Assembly (NCBI RefSeq): GCF_003751605.1
Contig: NZ_RJVJ01000004.1
Span: 1-64,000 of the forward strand
Source: Kitasatospora cineracea
GTDB lineage: Bacteria > Actinomycetota > Actinomycetes > Streptomycetales > Streptomycetaceae
DNA: 64,000 nt
Direction of reading: 5' to 3'
A program made the position numbers and the translations under genes. Within the stretch, counting starts at the first letter, position 1; every line of letters starts with the position of its first letter. The notes under the pieces are model-generated. The model was not told the DNA's origin and searched no databases. It saw nothing but the letters and a program-made list of their open reading frames with translations. Of the stretch, positions 1-7,806 are shown piece by piece.

Positions 1-219
1 CCACGGCACGAGATCGTGCGGGACCAGCCTCCACGCGCACCCGCTGACCAGGACGTACAACACCGTGTCCACGACCAGCCGACGCGGGAACTTCAACGGG
101 CGGCCGCCCCGGCTCGGGTCCCGCACCGGCAGCAGCGGCTCGATCACCGCCCACTGGGCATCCGTCAACGACGAGTCGTACGAAGGCTTACAGGCACAGA
201 CGCACATGGCGGCGATCAT
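1..219 (-). CDS. IS5-family-like transposase, N-terminal part, cut by window edge
   Basis: Read on the minus strand from ATG at 219 (a second in-frame ATG is at 207), the peptide contains SLTDAQWAVIEPLLP, then RGGRPLKFPRRLVVDTVLYV and SGCAWRLVPHD. This is the typical N-terminal block (DUF4096) of IS5-type transposases that are abundant in Streptomyces. The catalytic DDE part lies left of the window, so integrity cannot be judged. No strong ribosome binding site precedes either ATG, which is common for transposases. The element marks the left border of the region seen here and may have been involved in moving the adjacent genes. Confidence 0.75.
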   Translation of the reverse strand, partial: MIAAMCVCACKPSYDSSLTDAQWAVIEPLLPVRDPSRGGRPLKFPRRLVVDTVLYVLVSGCAWRLVPHDLVPW

Positions 220-388
220 CGCGGACACCCGACCACAACGATCACCGCCAACCCATCACACCAAGCAGCTGATCAGTTACCCAACACTTTCTGAGGCGGT
301 ACTCGTTCCCGTCGACGTTTCGAAGTTGGTGTCTGGCCGGTCTCCCTATCCGGTGGACGCTGGCTCTCCCGTCCGACATGATCCTCCG
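220..388. other. Probable right end of the insertion element plus short intergenic DNA
   Basis: Between the transposase start and the lipoprotein there is no convincing gene. A segment at about 272-292, containing AGTTACCCAACACTTTCTG, resembles the terminal inverted repeat of IS5-type elements. The matching end would lie outside the window, so this assignment cannot be confirmed here. Confidence 0.35.
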
Positions 389-1075
389 GTGTTCACACCG
401 AGACGCATTGTCTGTGTCCTGACCGCCACGCTGTTCCTTGCGCCCCTGGTGGGTTGCACCAGCAACGCCCCGTCCACGGAGCCCTCCCCGCCTGCAGCAC
501 TTTCCCTGTCCGCGGCGCCTTCCGTGCCTGCCGCTTCCTTGACTCCGGCCATCTCTGTTGCAGAGGCCGGTGAGCAGCTGATGCATCGTCTCCTGGCCGG
601 GCCGGTCGGCGCCCAGCATCCGGCCAGCGGGGTCCTGGACCTGGATGGTGCGGTGAACGCCGTACTCGGCAAGGGAACGCCGGCTGCGGAGGCGGAGCTG
701 AGGGACCAGCTCAGCCAGCAGGGATTCGTCGTGGGAGCCGGCCTCTCGTGGACCGCTGCTGACGGGAGCCGGAGCAGCACCCTGCTGATGCGCTTTTCCG
801 CCGAGACGGGAGCCGGGAACACCGCGGACCGCCTGGCCGGAGACTTGCGCAACGCCCATCCTGACACGGTCTTCACCGATCCAGGCGATCTGTCCACTGG
901 TGCTGTCAGCGGCACCCCTGACGAGCATGGCAACGCGTGCGTCGTCCTGGTCGCCCCTCATGGCGACGCCGTCGTCCTCGTGAGCTACTTCGCCCCCACC
1001 CCCGACAAGGCGGCGGCCGTATCTCTGCTGCACCGTCAGCTCCAGGGCCTGCCCACCCCCGGACTGCCCTGGTAG
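389..1075 (+). CDS. Putative secreted lipoprotein of unknown function
   Basis: The 228-residue product begins at a GTG that gives MFTPRR followed by a hydrophobic stretch and the lipobox LVGC, with the lipidated cysteine at about residue 23. This start is chosen because the open frame upstream encodes no signal peptide. After the cysteine comes a Pro/Ser/Ala-rich linker to about residue 60, then a folded part of about 165 residues without a family I recognise. It should be attached to the outer face of the cytoplasmic membrane. It stands alone between the transposase and the Uma2 gene and has no visible link to the polyketide genes. Function is unknown. Confidence 0.7.
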   Translation: MFTPRRIVCVLTATLFLAPLVGCTSNAPSTEPSPPAALSLSAAPSVPAASLTPAISVAEAGEQLMHRLLAGPVGAQHPASGVLDLDGAVNAVLGKGTPAAEAELRDQLSQQGFVVGAGLSWTAADGSRSSTLLMRFSAETGAGNTADRLAGDLRNAHPDTVFTDPGDLSTGAVSGTPDEHGNACVVLVAPHGDAVVLVSYFAPTPDKAAAVSLLHRQLQGLPTPGLPW

Positions 1076-1303
1076 GCCCACTTCGGACACCACGTCGGCT
1101 ACAAGGAGTCGCCTCCGAAGAGACCGTGCACGACGCAGCAACGGACTCCCGTCAGGCATCAGAAGCTGTCGGGTTGTCTCGTCGGTGGAGGTGCTGGACG
1201 GCGTCGGACGTGGGTCTTGTTATCGGCCGGGGGTGTCGGCATCGGTGTCGGTGGCCCCTGGCTGGGGCTGTGGGGGGTACTTGCCGGGGGGGCGGGGGCT
1301 TGT

Positions 1304-1873
1304 TCAGGGTGTGTAGCGGACCAGGTCTGTGGTGTGGAGGCCGAAGCCGAACGGTTCCGGGATCGGGACGGTGTCGCCGAACTTGCCGCTCCACTGCTGT
1401 CGGTACGAGCCTTCGGAGGGCTCCGAGAAGAGGACGACCGTTCCTTCGCGGGGGTCGACCACCAGGTAGAGCGGGATCTTCATGAGCGGGTAGTCGCGGA
1501 CCTTGCCGACCAGGTCGTTCTCGGGGTTCGAGACGGAGACGATCTCGACTGCGATCTCCGCGAGGTCGGCCGGGACCTCGTTCCCGCCGAGGTCCACGAC
1601 CGACACTGGGATGTACGTCAGGTCCGGGTTGCGCAGTTTCCCGACGTTCGGTGAGGCGAGGTCGGTGTTCTCGCTGGGCATCAGGCCCTTGGGGCGGTGG
1701 GCGTCGAACTGCTCGCGGACGATGAGCAGGTTGCGTTGGTGGATCACCGACGGGCCCGCCATCATGATGATCTCGTCGCCCGACACCTCGATCTTCCAGC
1801 CTGCGGGCGGCGTCAGGCTCTGCGCGTACTCCAGCAGTTGCGCGTGGCGTTCGGGGATGCGGAACTCAGCCAT
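1304..1873 (-). CDS. Uma2-family (DUF820) putative endonuclease-fold protein
   Basis: The 189-residue protein shows the Uma2 pattern: an N-terminal helix, a strand with GWKIEVSGDEIIMM, then RNPDLTYI, VEIVSVSN and a lysine-containing DLVGKVRDYPLMKIPLYLVVDP. These match a PD-(D/E)xK nuclease-like fold (Asp in PDL, Glu in VEI, Lys in GKV). Uma2 proteins are numerous in Streptomyces and cyanobacteria and their cellular role is not established. The start at 1873 overlaps the 3' end of the carboxylase epsilon gene by about 60 bases in another frame. A later start would shorten the N-terminal helix. No functional link with the cluster is evident. Confidence 0.8.
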   Translation of the reverse strand: MAEFRIPERHAQLLEYAQSLTPPAGWKIEVSGDEIIMMAGPSVIHQRNLLIVREQFDAHRPKGLMPSENTDLASPNVGKLRNPDLTYIPVSVVDLGGNEVPADLAEIAVEIVSVSNPENDLVGKVRDYPLMKIPLYLVVDPREGTVVLFSEPSEGSYRQQWSGKFGDTVPIPEPFGFGLHTTDLVRYTP

Positions 1874-2142
1874 GCCGTCATCCTCCCACCCTTCCCACCA
1901 GGGGCGTCGGTACCTGGTGGGAAGGGCGGGAGGGGAGGGGTGGGGGTCAGGCCGGGGTCTTCCAGGAGGGGCGGGGGTGGGGGTGCGGGGGGACCAGGCG
2001 GCTCTGGGGCGGGGGGCGGTGGGGGCGACGGGGTCGGGTGGGGGGTCAGGGTGGTGAGGAGGACGGCGGTGAGGACGGCGAGTTCGTCGGGGGTCGGGGA
2101 GCCGTGGAGGATGTGCAGGGCGGGGGTGTCGGGGGTGGTCAT
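1813..2142 (-). CDS. Acyl-CoA carboxylase epsilon subunit
   Basis: This small protein of 109 residues carries the epsilon-subunit signature near its N-terminus, LHILHGSPTPDELAVLTAVL, followed by a long Pro-rich tail. In actinomycete acetyl/propionyl-CoA carboxylases the epsilon subunit bridges the alpha (biotin) and beta (carboxyltransferase) subunits. The ATG overlaps the stop codon of the beta gene (ATGA), so the two should be translationally coupled. The proline-rich C-terminus is low complexity and overlaps the start of the Uma2 gene, so its true end is less certain than its start. A second epsilon gene lies at 29.0 kb. Confidence 0.75.
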   Translation of the reverse strand: MTTPDTPALHILHGSPTPDELAVLTAVLLTTLTPHPTPSPPPPPAPEPPGPPAPPPPPLLEDPGLTPTPPLPPFPPGTDAPGGKGGRMTAWLSSASPNATRNCWSTRRA

Positions 2143-3755
2143 GCCGGCTGGTTCCCGTGCTTGCGGGTGGGGAGGTCGGCGTGCTTGTCGCGGAGCATGG
2201 CGAGGGCGCGGATCAGGACGGGGCGGGTCTCGGCGGGGTCGATGACGTCGTCGACGAGGCCGCGTTCGGCGGCGTAGTAGGGGTGCATGAGTTCGTTCTT
2301 GTACTCCTTGATCTTCTGGGCGCGCACGGCGTCGGGGTTCTCGGCGGCGTTGATGTCGCGGCGGAAGATGACGTTGGCGGCGCCCTCGGCGCCCATCACG
2401 GCGATCTCGTTGGTGGGCCAGGCGTAGGAGAGGTCGGCGCCGATGGAGCGGGAGTCCATCACGATGTAGGCGCCGCCGTAGGCCTTGCGCAGGATCAGCT
2501 GGATGCGGGGGACGGTGGCGTTGCAGTAGGCGTAGAGCAGCTTGGCGCCGTGGCGGATGATGCCCTCGTGTTCCTGGTCGACGCCGGGGAGGAAGCCGGG
2601 GACGTCGACCAGGGTGACGAGCGGGATGTTGAAGGCGTCGCACATCTGGACGAAGCGGGCGCCCTTCTCGCTGGCGTTGATGTCCAGGACGCCGGCCAGG
2701 TACTGCGGCTGGTTGGCGACGATGCCGACGACGTGGCCGTCGAGGCGGGCGAGGAGGCAGAGGAGGTTGCCGGCCCAGCCCGGTTGGACCTCGAGGTACT
2801 CGCCGTCGTCGACGATCTCCTCGATCACCTCGCGCATGTCGTAGGGGTGGTTGCCGTCGGCGGGCACCAGGTGGCGCAGCGGGTCGTTGCGGCGGTCCGC
2901 GGGGTCGTCGCCGGGGGTGGGGGGCGGCAGTTCGCGGTTGTTGGCGGGCAGGAAGGAGAGCAGGTAGCGGACGTCCTCGAGGCAGGTCTGCTCGTCGTCG
3001 TAGGCGAAGTGGGAGACGCCGGAGACGGCGGAGTGGACGTCGGCGCCGCCGAGGCCGTTCTGGGTGATCTTCTCGCCGGTGACGGCCTGGACGACGTCGG
3101 GGCCGGTGATGAACATCTGGGCGATGTCGCGGACCATGAAGACGAAGTCGGTGAGGGCCGGGGAGTAGGCGGCGCCGCCGGCGCAGGGGCCGAGCATGAC
3201 GGAGATCTGGGGGATGACGCCGGAGGCCTTGGTGTTGCGCTGGAAGATGCCGCCGTAGCCGGCCAGGGCGGTGACGCCTTCTTGGATGCGGGCGCCGGCG
3301 CCGTCGTTGAGGGAGACGAGGGGGGCTCCGGCGGCGAGGGCCATGTCCATGATCTTGTGGATCTTCTGGGCGTGGGCTTCGCCGAGGGCGCCGCCGAAGA
3401 TCCGGAAGTCGTGGGCGTAGACGAAGACGGTGCGGCCGTGGACGGTGCCCCAGCCGGTGATGACGCCGTCGGTGTAGGGCTTCTTGGACTCGAGGCCGAA
3501 GCCCTGGGCGCGGTGGCGGCGCAGGGCTTCCACTTCGGTGAAGGAGTCTTCGTCCAGGAGCAGGGCGATGCGTTCGCGGGCGGTGAGTTTGCCCTTGGCG
3601 CGTTGGGCTTCGGTGGCGGCGGGGGTGGGGCCGTCGTGGGCCTGTCGGCGCAGCGCTGCCAGTCGGGCGAGCCGGGTCTGGACGTCGTTCGCGGCCGGCG
3701 GGGTGCCGGGGTCGATCGCAACGGTGCAGACGGGCCTCTCCTGAAGCACGGTCAT
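2139..3755 (-). CDS. Acyl-CoA carboxylase beta (carboxyltransferase) subunit, copy 1
   Basis: The 538-residue protein is a biotin-dependent carboxyltransferase of the AccB/PccB type. It moves CO2 from carboxybiotin to acetyl- or propionyl-CoA to give malonyl- or methylmalonyl-CoA. Landmarks include KGKLTARERIALLLDEDSF near residue 60, SLNDGAGARIQEGV, the oxyanion-forming GPCAGGAAYSPAL, DVPGFLPGV and AYGGAYIVMDSRSIGADLSY. ATG 3755 is preceded by GGAGAGGGA, which decides the start over the longer frame. A receptor-type site lies about 80 bases upstream. The gene is nearly identical in layout to 29379-30980. No biotin-carrying alpha subunit is in the window, so a chromosomal one must serve both. 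The likely role is extender supply for the polyketide synthase. Confidence 0.92.
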   Translation of the reverse strand: MTVLQERPVCTVAIDPGTPPAANDVQTRLARLAALRRQAHDGPTPAATEAQRAKGKLTARERIALLLDEDSFTEVEALRRHRAQGFGLESKKPYTDGVITGWGTVHGRTVFVYAHDFRIFGGALGEAHAQKIHKIMDMALAAGAPLVSLNDGAGARIQEGVTALAGYGGIFQRNTKASGVIPQISVMLGPCAGGAAYSPALTDFVFMVRDIAQMFITGPDVVQAVTGEKITQNGLGGADVHSAVSGVSHFAYDDEQTCLEDVRYLLSFLPANNRELPPPTPGDDPADRRNDPLRHLVPADGNHPYDMREVIEEIVDDGEYLEVQPGWAGNLLCLLARLDGHVVGIVANQPQYLAGVLDINASEKGARFVQMCDAFNIPLVTLVDVPGFLPGVDQEHEGIIRHGAKLLYAYCNATVPRIQLILRKAYGGAYIVMDSRSIGADLSYAWPTNEIAVMGAEGAANVIFRRDINAAENPDAVRAQKIKEYKNELMHPYYAAERGLVDDVIDPAETRPVLIRALAMLRDKHADLPTRKHGNQPA

Positions 3756-3833
3756 CTGGCTTCCCTCTCCTGGACAGCAGTCGCCTCCGGGCTCGGTGTG
3801 GGGTGGCCCGGCGGCAGCCATCCTGCCAGATTT

Positions 3834-3857
3834 ACATACCTGCGTGAAGGTATTATT
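3834..3857. promoter_or_regulatory. Receptor-type operator (ARE-like) upstream of carboxylase copy 1
   Basis: The sequence ACATACC...GGTATTATT shows inverted ATACCT/AGGTAT half-sites. It resembles autoregulatory elements bound by gamma-butyrolactone receptors of the ArpA/ScbR family. It sits in the divergent region between the carboxylase and the HAD phosphatase, about 80 bases from the carboxylase start. Confidence 0.6.
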
Positions 3858-3950
3858 TTTTCCATGGTCGACGGCCGCCCTCCGCGCCCGGGCGGCGGGG
3901 CCCTCCCCGGCGGTCTGGACTGCGACGGGCCGGGTGCGCCATGATGACCC

Positions 3951-3980
3951 GTAAATATTCCTTCACGAAGGAATATTTAC
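3951..3980. promoter_or_regulatory. 30-bp palindromic receptor operator before the HAD phosphatase gene
   Basis: Two perfect 14-bp arms, GTAAATATTCCTTC and its complement, flank a 2-base centre. The core CCTTC-nn-GAAGG recurs at 12439-12466 and 14522-14549. The AT-rich arms in very GC-rich DNA and the position just 5' of the phosphatase ribosome binding site indicate an operator for an ArpA-type repressor. Confidence 0.8.
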
Positions 3981-4001
3981 CCACACGAGAGGACGAGCAC
4001 C

Positions 4002-4754
4002 ATGAGCCTGGTGGCCTATCCGGATCACACCCTGCAGCGGCCCGCCTACCTGGTCTTCACCGACGTGGACGAGACCCTCATCACCCGCAAGAGCATGTTC
4101 GACTTCCTCCAGTTCCAGCTGACCAGGCGCTACGGGGACGAGGGCGAGGCCCGCTACCGGCTGGTCCTGGAGCGCCTGCGGGCCCAGGCCGCCGCGGGCA
4201 GTCCGCGGGAGGACGTCAACCGGGCGTACTACCGGCTGTACGCCGGCGAGGACGTCGCCGAGATGTCCGCGCTCGGGGAGCAGTGGTTCGCCGAGCGGTC
4301 CGCCGAACCGGACTTCTTCATCCCGTCCACGGTCTCGGCGCTGCTCCGGCACCGGGCCGCCGGGGCCGAACTGGCGCTGGTCTCCGGGTCGTTCGCCCCT
4401 TGCCTGGCTCCGATCGCCCGCCGGGTCGGCGCAGCGTACACCCTGGGCACCGAGGCGCTGGTGGAGGCCGGCCGGTACACCGGGGAGGTCCGGCGGCCGA
4501 TGATCGGGGCCGCGAAGCGGGCGGCGGTGCTGGACCTGATCGCCGCGCACCGCGGGATCGAGGCCGCGGACTGCTTCGCGTTCGGCGACCACCTCTCCGA
4601 CCTGCCGATGCTGGAGTGCGTCGGCCACCCGCGGGTGGTGGGCGGCGACCCGGAGCTGATCAGGCAGCTGGACCGGCGGCCCGCGACCGTCCCGGGCTGC
4701 GCGGTGGCCTGCTGGTCGATGGGTGCGGAGGCCTGCGACCACGAGTGCCTGTGA
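4002..4754 (+). CDS. HAD-IB family phosphatase
   Basis: The 250-residue protein has the haloacid-dehalogenase motifs. Motif I is FTDVDETLI, with nucleophile Asp near residue 21 and general-acid Asp near 23. Motif II is LVSGSF and motif III is FGDHLSDLPML. It belongs to the SerB-like IB subclass, which hydrolyses phosphomonoesters. Ribosome binding site GAGAGGACG precedes the ATG. The gene stands alone behind a 30-bp receptor palindrome, opposite the carboxylase operon. A phosphate-removal step is needed in biosynthesis of butyrolactone, butenolide and furan signals after an AfsA homologue joins an acyl chain to dihydroxyacetone phosphate. That role fits the operator, but it is inferred. Serine-phosphate or polyketide phosphatase roles are alternatives. 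Confidence 0.82.
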   Translation: MSLVAYPDHTLQRPAYLVFTDVDETLITRKSMFDFLQFQLTRRYGDEGEARYRLVLERLRAQAAAGSPREDVNRAYYRLYAGEDVAEMSALGEQWFAERSAEPDFFIPSTVSALLRHRAAGAELALVSGSFAPCLAPIARRVGAAYTLGTEALVEAGRYTGEVRRPMIGAAKRAAVLDLIAAHRGIEAADCFAFGDHLSDLPMLECVGHPRVVGGDPELIRQLDRRPATVPGCAVACWSMGAEACDHECL

Positions 4755-4768
4755 CCGCGGCACCGGCC

Positions 4769-4820
4769 GACCGTGCGGCGGGGCCGGAACGGATCTCCGT
4801 TCCGGCCCCGCTGCACGGTC
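4769..4820. terminator. Bidirectional hairpin terminator
   Basis: Nested inverted repeats (GACCGTGC outside, CGGGGCCGGAACGGA inside) meet at a 2-base loop between the convergent phosphatase and KAS III genes. There is no T-run, as is common in Streptomyces. Confidence 0.75.
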
Positions 4821-4918
4821 AGTTGACGCTGCGGATGATGTTCGGTTCGTCGTCGTGATCCTCTCCGTTCGGCCGGGGGGCGGGGGCGGCGGTCCTGGCG
4901 GTGTCGGTGACCATGTCC

Positions 4919-5980
4919 TCAGCCCGCCAGTGCCAGTTCCGGCACCGACTCGCGCACCGACTGCGGCCGGCGGGCGAAGGGGGTGGCGGCCCAGCGCACG
5001 AGCACCGAGCCCACCGACATGCCGCCGCCGAACCCCGACAGCAGGACCAGTTCGTCCTCGGCCAGCGCGCCCTGGCGGTGGATCAGGTCGAGGGTGACGG
5101 GTATCGACGCCGCCCCGGTGTTGCCCAGCCGCTCCATGGCCAGGTGGCAGGTGGCCGACTCCAGGCCGAGCTCGGGCCAGACCTCGGCCAGCATGACGCT
5201 GTTGGCCTGGTGCGGGACGAAGTGGTCCACCGTGCGGCCGGCCGTCCCGGCCTTGGCCAGCAGCCCCTTGATCGCCGCGGGCAGGTTGTCCTGCACGAAG
5301 CCGCGCACCCCGCGCCCGTCCATGTGGAAGAAGTGGCCGCCGTCGGCCAGGGTGCTCGCCGACGCCGGGCGCCGGCTGCCGCCCGCCGGGACGCTGATCA
5401 GTTCGTGCTGGTCGCCCCGGGTCAGCAGGCTGGTCGACAGCGTGCCCTGGCCGGCCGGGACCCGGCCGAGCACGGCCGCGCCGGCGCCGTCGCCGAAAAG
5501 GATCGCGGTCTTGCGGTCGGAGTAGTCCAGGATCCGCGAGTAGACGTCGGCGCCGATCACCAGGGCGTAGGAGCCCTCGGGCTCGCCGCGCAGCATCCGC
5601 TCGGCCGCGGTCAGCGCGAAGACGAAGCCGCTGCAGACCGCGTTGACGTCGAAGGCGGCGGCGTTGGTGGCGCCGATCAGGGACTGGACGATGCTGGCCG
5701 TGGCCGGCTGCGGGTGGTCGGGGGTCGAGGTGGCGACCACGACGAGCGAGATCCGCTCGGGGTCCAGGCCCGCCTCGGCGAGGGCGCTGCGCGCGGCGGC
5801 CGCCGCCAGGTCGGAGGTGGCCTCGTGCGGGGCGGCTCGTCGGCGCTGCCGGATCCCGGTCTTGCGTTCGATCCACTCGGCGGTCACTCCGGCGCCCCGG
5901 GCGATCTCCTCGTTGCCGATGACCTCGGCGGGGAGGTAGGAACCGGTGCTGATGATGCCGATGGCTTGCTGGCCGGACAT
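4919..5980 (-). CDS. Beta-ketoacyl-ACP synthase III (KAS III / FabH-like) priming enzyme
   Basis: The 353-residue protein has the Cys-His-Asn triad of KAS III: Cys about 116 in NAVCSGF, His about 257 in VPHQAN and Asn about 287 in LGNTGA. KAS III enzymes condense an acyl-CoA starter with malonyl-ACP, and in type II PKS clusters they select non-acetate starters. It is the last, promoter-distal gene of the leftward run from the hotdog protein at 8580. Start ATG 5980 fits the conserved N-terminus IGIISTGSYLP. The distance from both minimal PKS sets leaves open whether it primes one of them or builds a small acyl chain for the hotdog enzyme beside it. A housekeeping fabH role is unlikely because no acpP/fabF genes accompany it. 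Confidence 0.88.
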   Translation of the reverse strand: MSGQQAIGIISTGSYLPAEVIGNEEIARGAGVTAEWIERKTGIRQRRRAAPHEATSDLAAAAARSALAEAGLDPERISLVVVATSTPDHPQPATASIVQSLIGATNAAAFDVNAVCSGFVFALTAAERMLRGEPEGSYALVIGADVYSRILDYSDRKTAILFGDGAGAAVLGRVPAGQGTLSTSLLTRGDQHELISVPAGGSRRPASASTLADGGHFFHMDGRGVRGFVQDNLPAAIKGLLAKAGTAGRTVDHFVPHQANSVMLAEVWPELGLESATCHLAMERLGNTGAASIPVTLDLIHRQGALAEDELVLLSGFGGGMSVGSVLVRWAATPFARRPQSVRESVPELALAG

Positions 5981-6105
5981 GCGGTGCTCCGTTGGTGTGG
6001 GCCGGCCGGGGGCCGGCGTGGCTGATGGGGTTCCGGGGGGTCGGGGGGGTTCTCGGCAGGCGGTGTCGACCGTTTTCGTGCGGGGGCGGGTGGCGGGCTG
6101 CGGGG

Positions 6106-6987
6106 TCAGTCGACCGTGGTGAACTCCGCGAAGCTGGGCCCCTGGAGCTTGAGTTGGGCGTGGATGTCCCCGCCGAGGCCGAAGTGCCCGATCGCGCCGC
6201 CGTAGTTCTGCTGGTAGCTCATCCACAGGACGATCACGTTGATGACGCGGTTGGCGCCGGGCGTGCCGGCCGCCGGGAAGGGGTTGGGCAGGGTGGCCCG
6301 GTAGTGCGCCATGCCGTGCTGGTCGGTCATGAAGGCGTTGGGGACGCCCAGCGGGCCGGGGCGGGTGGGACCGTCCGGGTCCAGGTCGTGCTCGCGCAGC
6401 GACATCACGGTGTAGAGGCTGTCGGGGATCAGGCCGGTGAAGCCGAACGAGAAGGTCGCGCTGCGCCGGTCCGCGGAGAGGTCCACCTCCAGCTGCCCGC
6501 GGGCCTTGACCCACTGGGCGAGCCGGATCGGCTCGCGCACCCGCAGGCCGTCCTCGAACCGGGCGTCGGGGATGGGGGCCTGGTGCAGGGGGTAGCTCGG
6601 GCGCTCCACGGAGTGGGCGTCGGGGCGCTGCTCGGGGGCGAACAGCATGTTGTAGTTGTTGCAGGGCAGCGGCAGCGGCAGGGTGTACAGCGGCGTCGCC
6701 GCCTCCTGCGGGGGGAGCGCGTCCGGCAGCTCGCGGACGATCGTGTAGGGCAGGTGCCGGCCGAACTCCGGCAGCGGGCTGTCGGCGGAGACCACGGCGC
6801 TCCCCCAGGCGGAGACGGTGCCGCCGTCCGGGGCGGGCCGGTTGATCCGGCCGATGACGACGAAGTCGCCGTTCTCGTCCATGATCTCGCTGGGCGGGTA
6901 GAGCGGGCCCTGGGTGGTGACGCTGAGGTCGTAGGTGCGGTTGGTGGTCTCTGCCGTGCGGATCGGCTCGGCGGTCGTGATGGTCAT
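6106..6987 (-). CDS. Hypothetical protein, 293 residues
   Basis: I do not recognise a family. The protein has no signal peptide or membrane segment. It contains FVVIGRINRPAPDGG, a Cys-Asn-Asn-Tyr-Asn stretch (PCNNYNMLF), FGFTGLIPDSLYTVMSLR and a C-terminal half rich in Gly, Tyr and aromatic residues (VLWMSYQQNYGG). The pattern suggests a mostly beta-sheet soluble protein. Start ATG 6987 begins MTITTAEP. It lies between KAS III and the alpha/beta-barrel protein in a four-gene leftward operon with short gaps, so it probably acts in the same pathway as the KAS III and the AfsA-type hotdog protein. Confidence 0.6.
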   Translation of the reverse strand: MTITTAEPIRTAETTNRTYDLSVTTQGPLYPPSEIMDENGDFVVIGRINRPAPDGGTVSAWGSAVVSADSPLPEFGRHLPYTIVRELPDALPPQEAATPLYTLPLPLPCNNYNMLFAPEQRPDAHSVERPSYPLHQAPIPDARFEDGLRVREPIRLAQWVKARGQLEVDLSADRRSATFSFGFTGLIPDSLYTVMSLREHDLDPDGPTRPGPLGVPNAFMTDQHGMAHYRATLPNPFPAAGTPGANRVINVIVLWMSYQQNYGGAIGHFGLGGDIHAQLKLQGPSFAEFTTVD

Positions 6988-7121
6988 GGCGGTGGTCCTT
7001 CGGAAGGGTCCTTCACCGGGTCTTGGCGGCCACGGGACGCGGACGGTGCGGGGTTGGGGGGAGGAGGGAGAGGGCCGGCCTCGTCCGCGTCCCGTGGGAG
7101 GGGGTGCGGGAGGGGCGGTGC

Positions 7122-7745
7122 TCAGGCGGGGGTGACGCGGGCGTACAGGCGGGTGTAGAGGCCGCGGTCGCCGCCGGTGATGTAGGAGTCGCCGGCCTGG
7201 CGGACGATCTCCTGGTAGCGCGGGGAGGTGAAGACGGCGGTGTAGTCCTCCGGGGCGCAGGAGAAGCCGGAGACGAACATGACGCCGGGCTCGCTGCTCA
7301 GCACCGAGTGGTACGCCTCGAAGTAGTCGACCTCGGGGGCGTTGCGCACGACGTCGAAGATGGTCTCCTCGCGCCAGGCCCGGTAGGCGCGGTAGGCGGT
7401 CGGCGGGACCTCGACGTGGCGCATCTGGACGTAGGGGGTGTTCGGGAGCGGGTCGGCGCTGGGCTTGGGGGCCTCGACGAAGTGCAGCAGCTGGCGGCTG
7501 AAGTCGCTCTCGGCCATCGGGCCGACCGCGTCCCACAGCACGCGCCAGTCCTTGCGCAGCTCCTCGATCCGGTCGTAGTCGGCGAGCGGGGCCAGTTCGA
7601 GCAGGGTGGAGTCCTCCAGGCCGCGGTAGAGGATGCGGCCCTCGATGCCGGAGGCGGCGTGGTGGGCGAGCCAGGCGGTGACGGCGGCGTCGACCTGGTC
7701 GGGCTTGACGGAGAGCTCGGTGACGGTGATCAGGGCGCTGGACAT
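7122..7745 (-). CDS. Putative two-repeat dimeric alpha/beta-barrel protein
   Basis: The 207-residue protein starts ALITVTELSVKPDQVDAAV, like the first strand and helix of antibiotic-biosynthesis-monooxygenase or EthD-type ferredoxin-like folds. It repeats the theme in its second half (VQMRHVEVPPTAYRAYRAW, then YDYFEAY-like segments and GVMFVSGFSCAPEDY). Such folds carry cofactor-free oxygenases and cyclases, but no catalytic residue can be assigned here. The gene lies between the hotdog protein and the hypothetical 6106-6987 in one leftward operon under the TetR regulator at 8844. Fold assignment is tentative and function unknown. Confidence 0.5.
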   Translation of the reverse strand: MSSALITVTELSVKPDQVDAAVTAWLAHHAASGIEGRILYRGLEDSTLLELAPLADYDRIEELRKDWRVLWDAVGPMAESDFSRQLLHFVEAPKPSADPLPNTPYVQMRHVEVPPTAYRAYRAWREETIFDVVRNAPEVDYFEAYHSVLSSEPGVMFVSGFSCAPEDYTAVFTSPRYQEIVRQAGDSYITGGDRGLYTRLYARVTPA

Positions 7746-7806
7746 GGTGGTCTCCTCAGGGGTTTCGGTGGGGGTGGTGCCGGAAGGGGGTGGTGCGGGG
7801 CGGTGC

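Noticed and set aside
2157-3944. Long open frame opposite carboxylase beta copy 1
   Set aside because: It is a Gly/Val/Ala/Asp-rich antisense frame created by the codon bias of the real gene, with no ribosome binding site or family motif.
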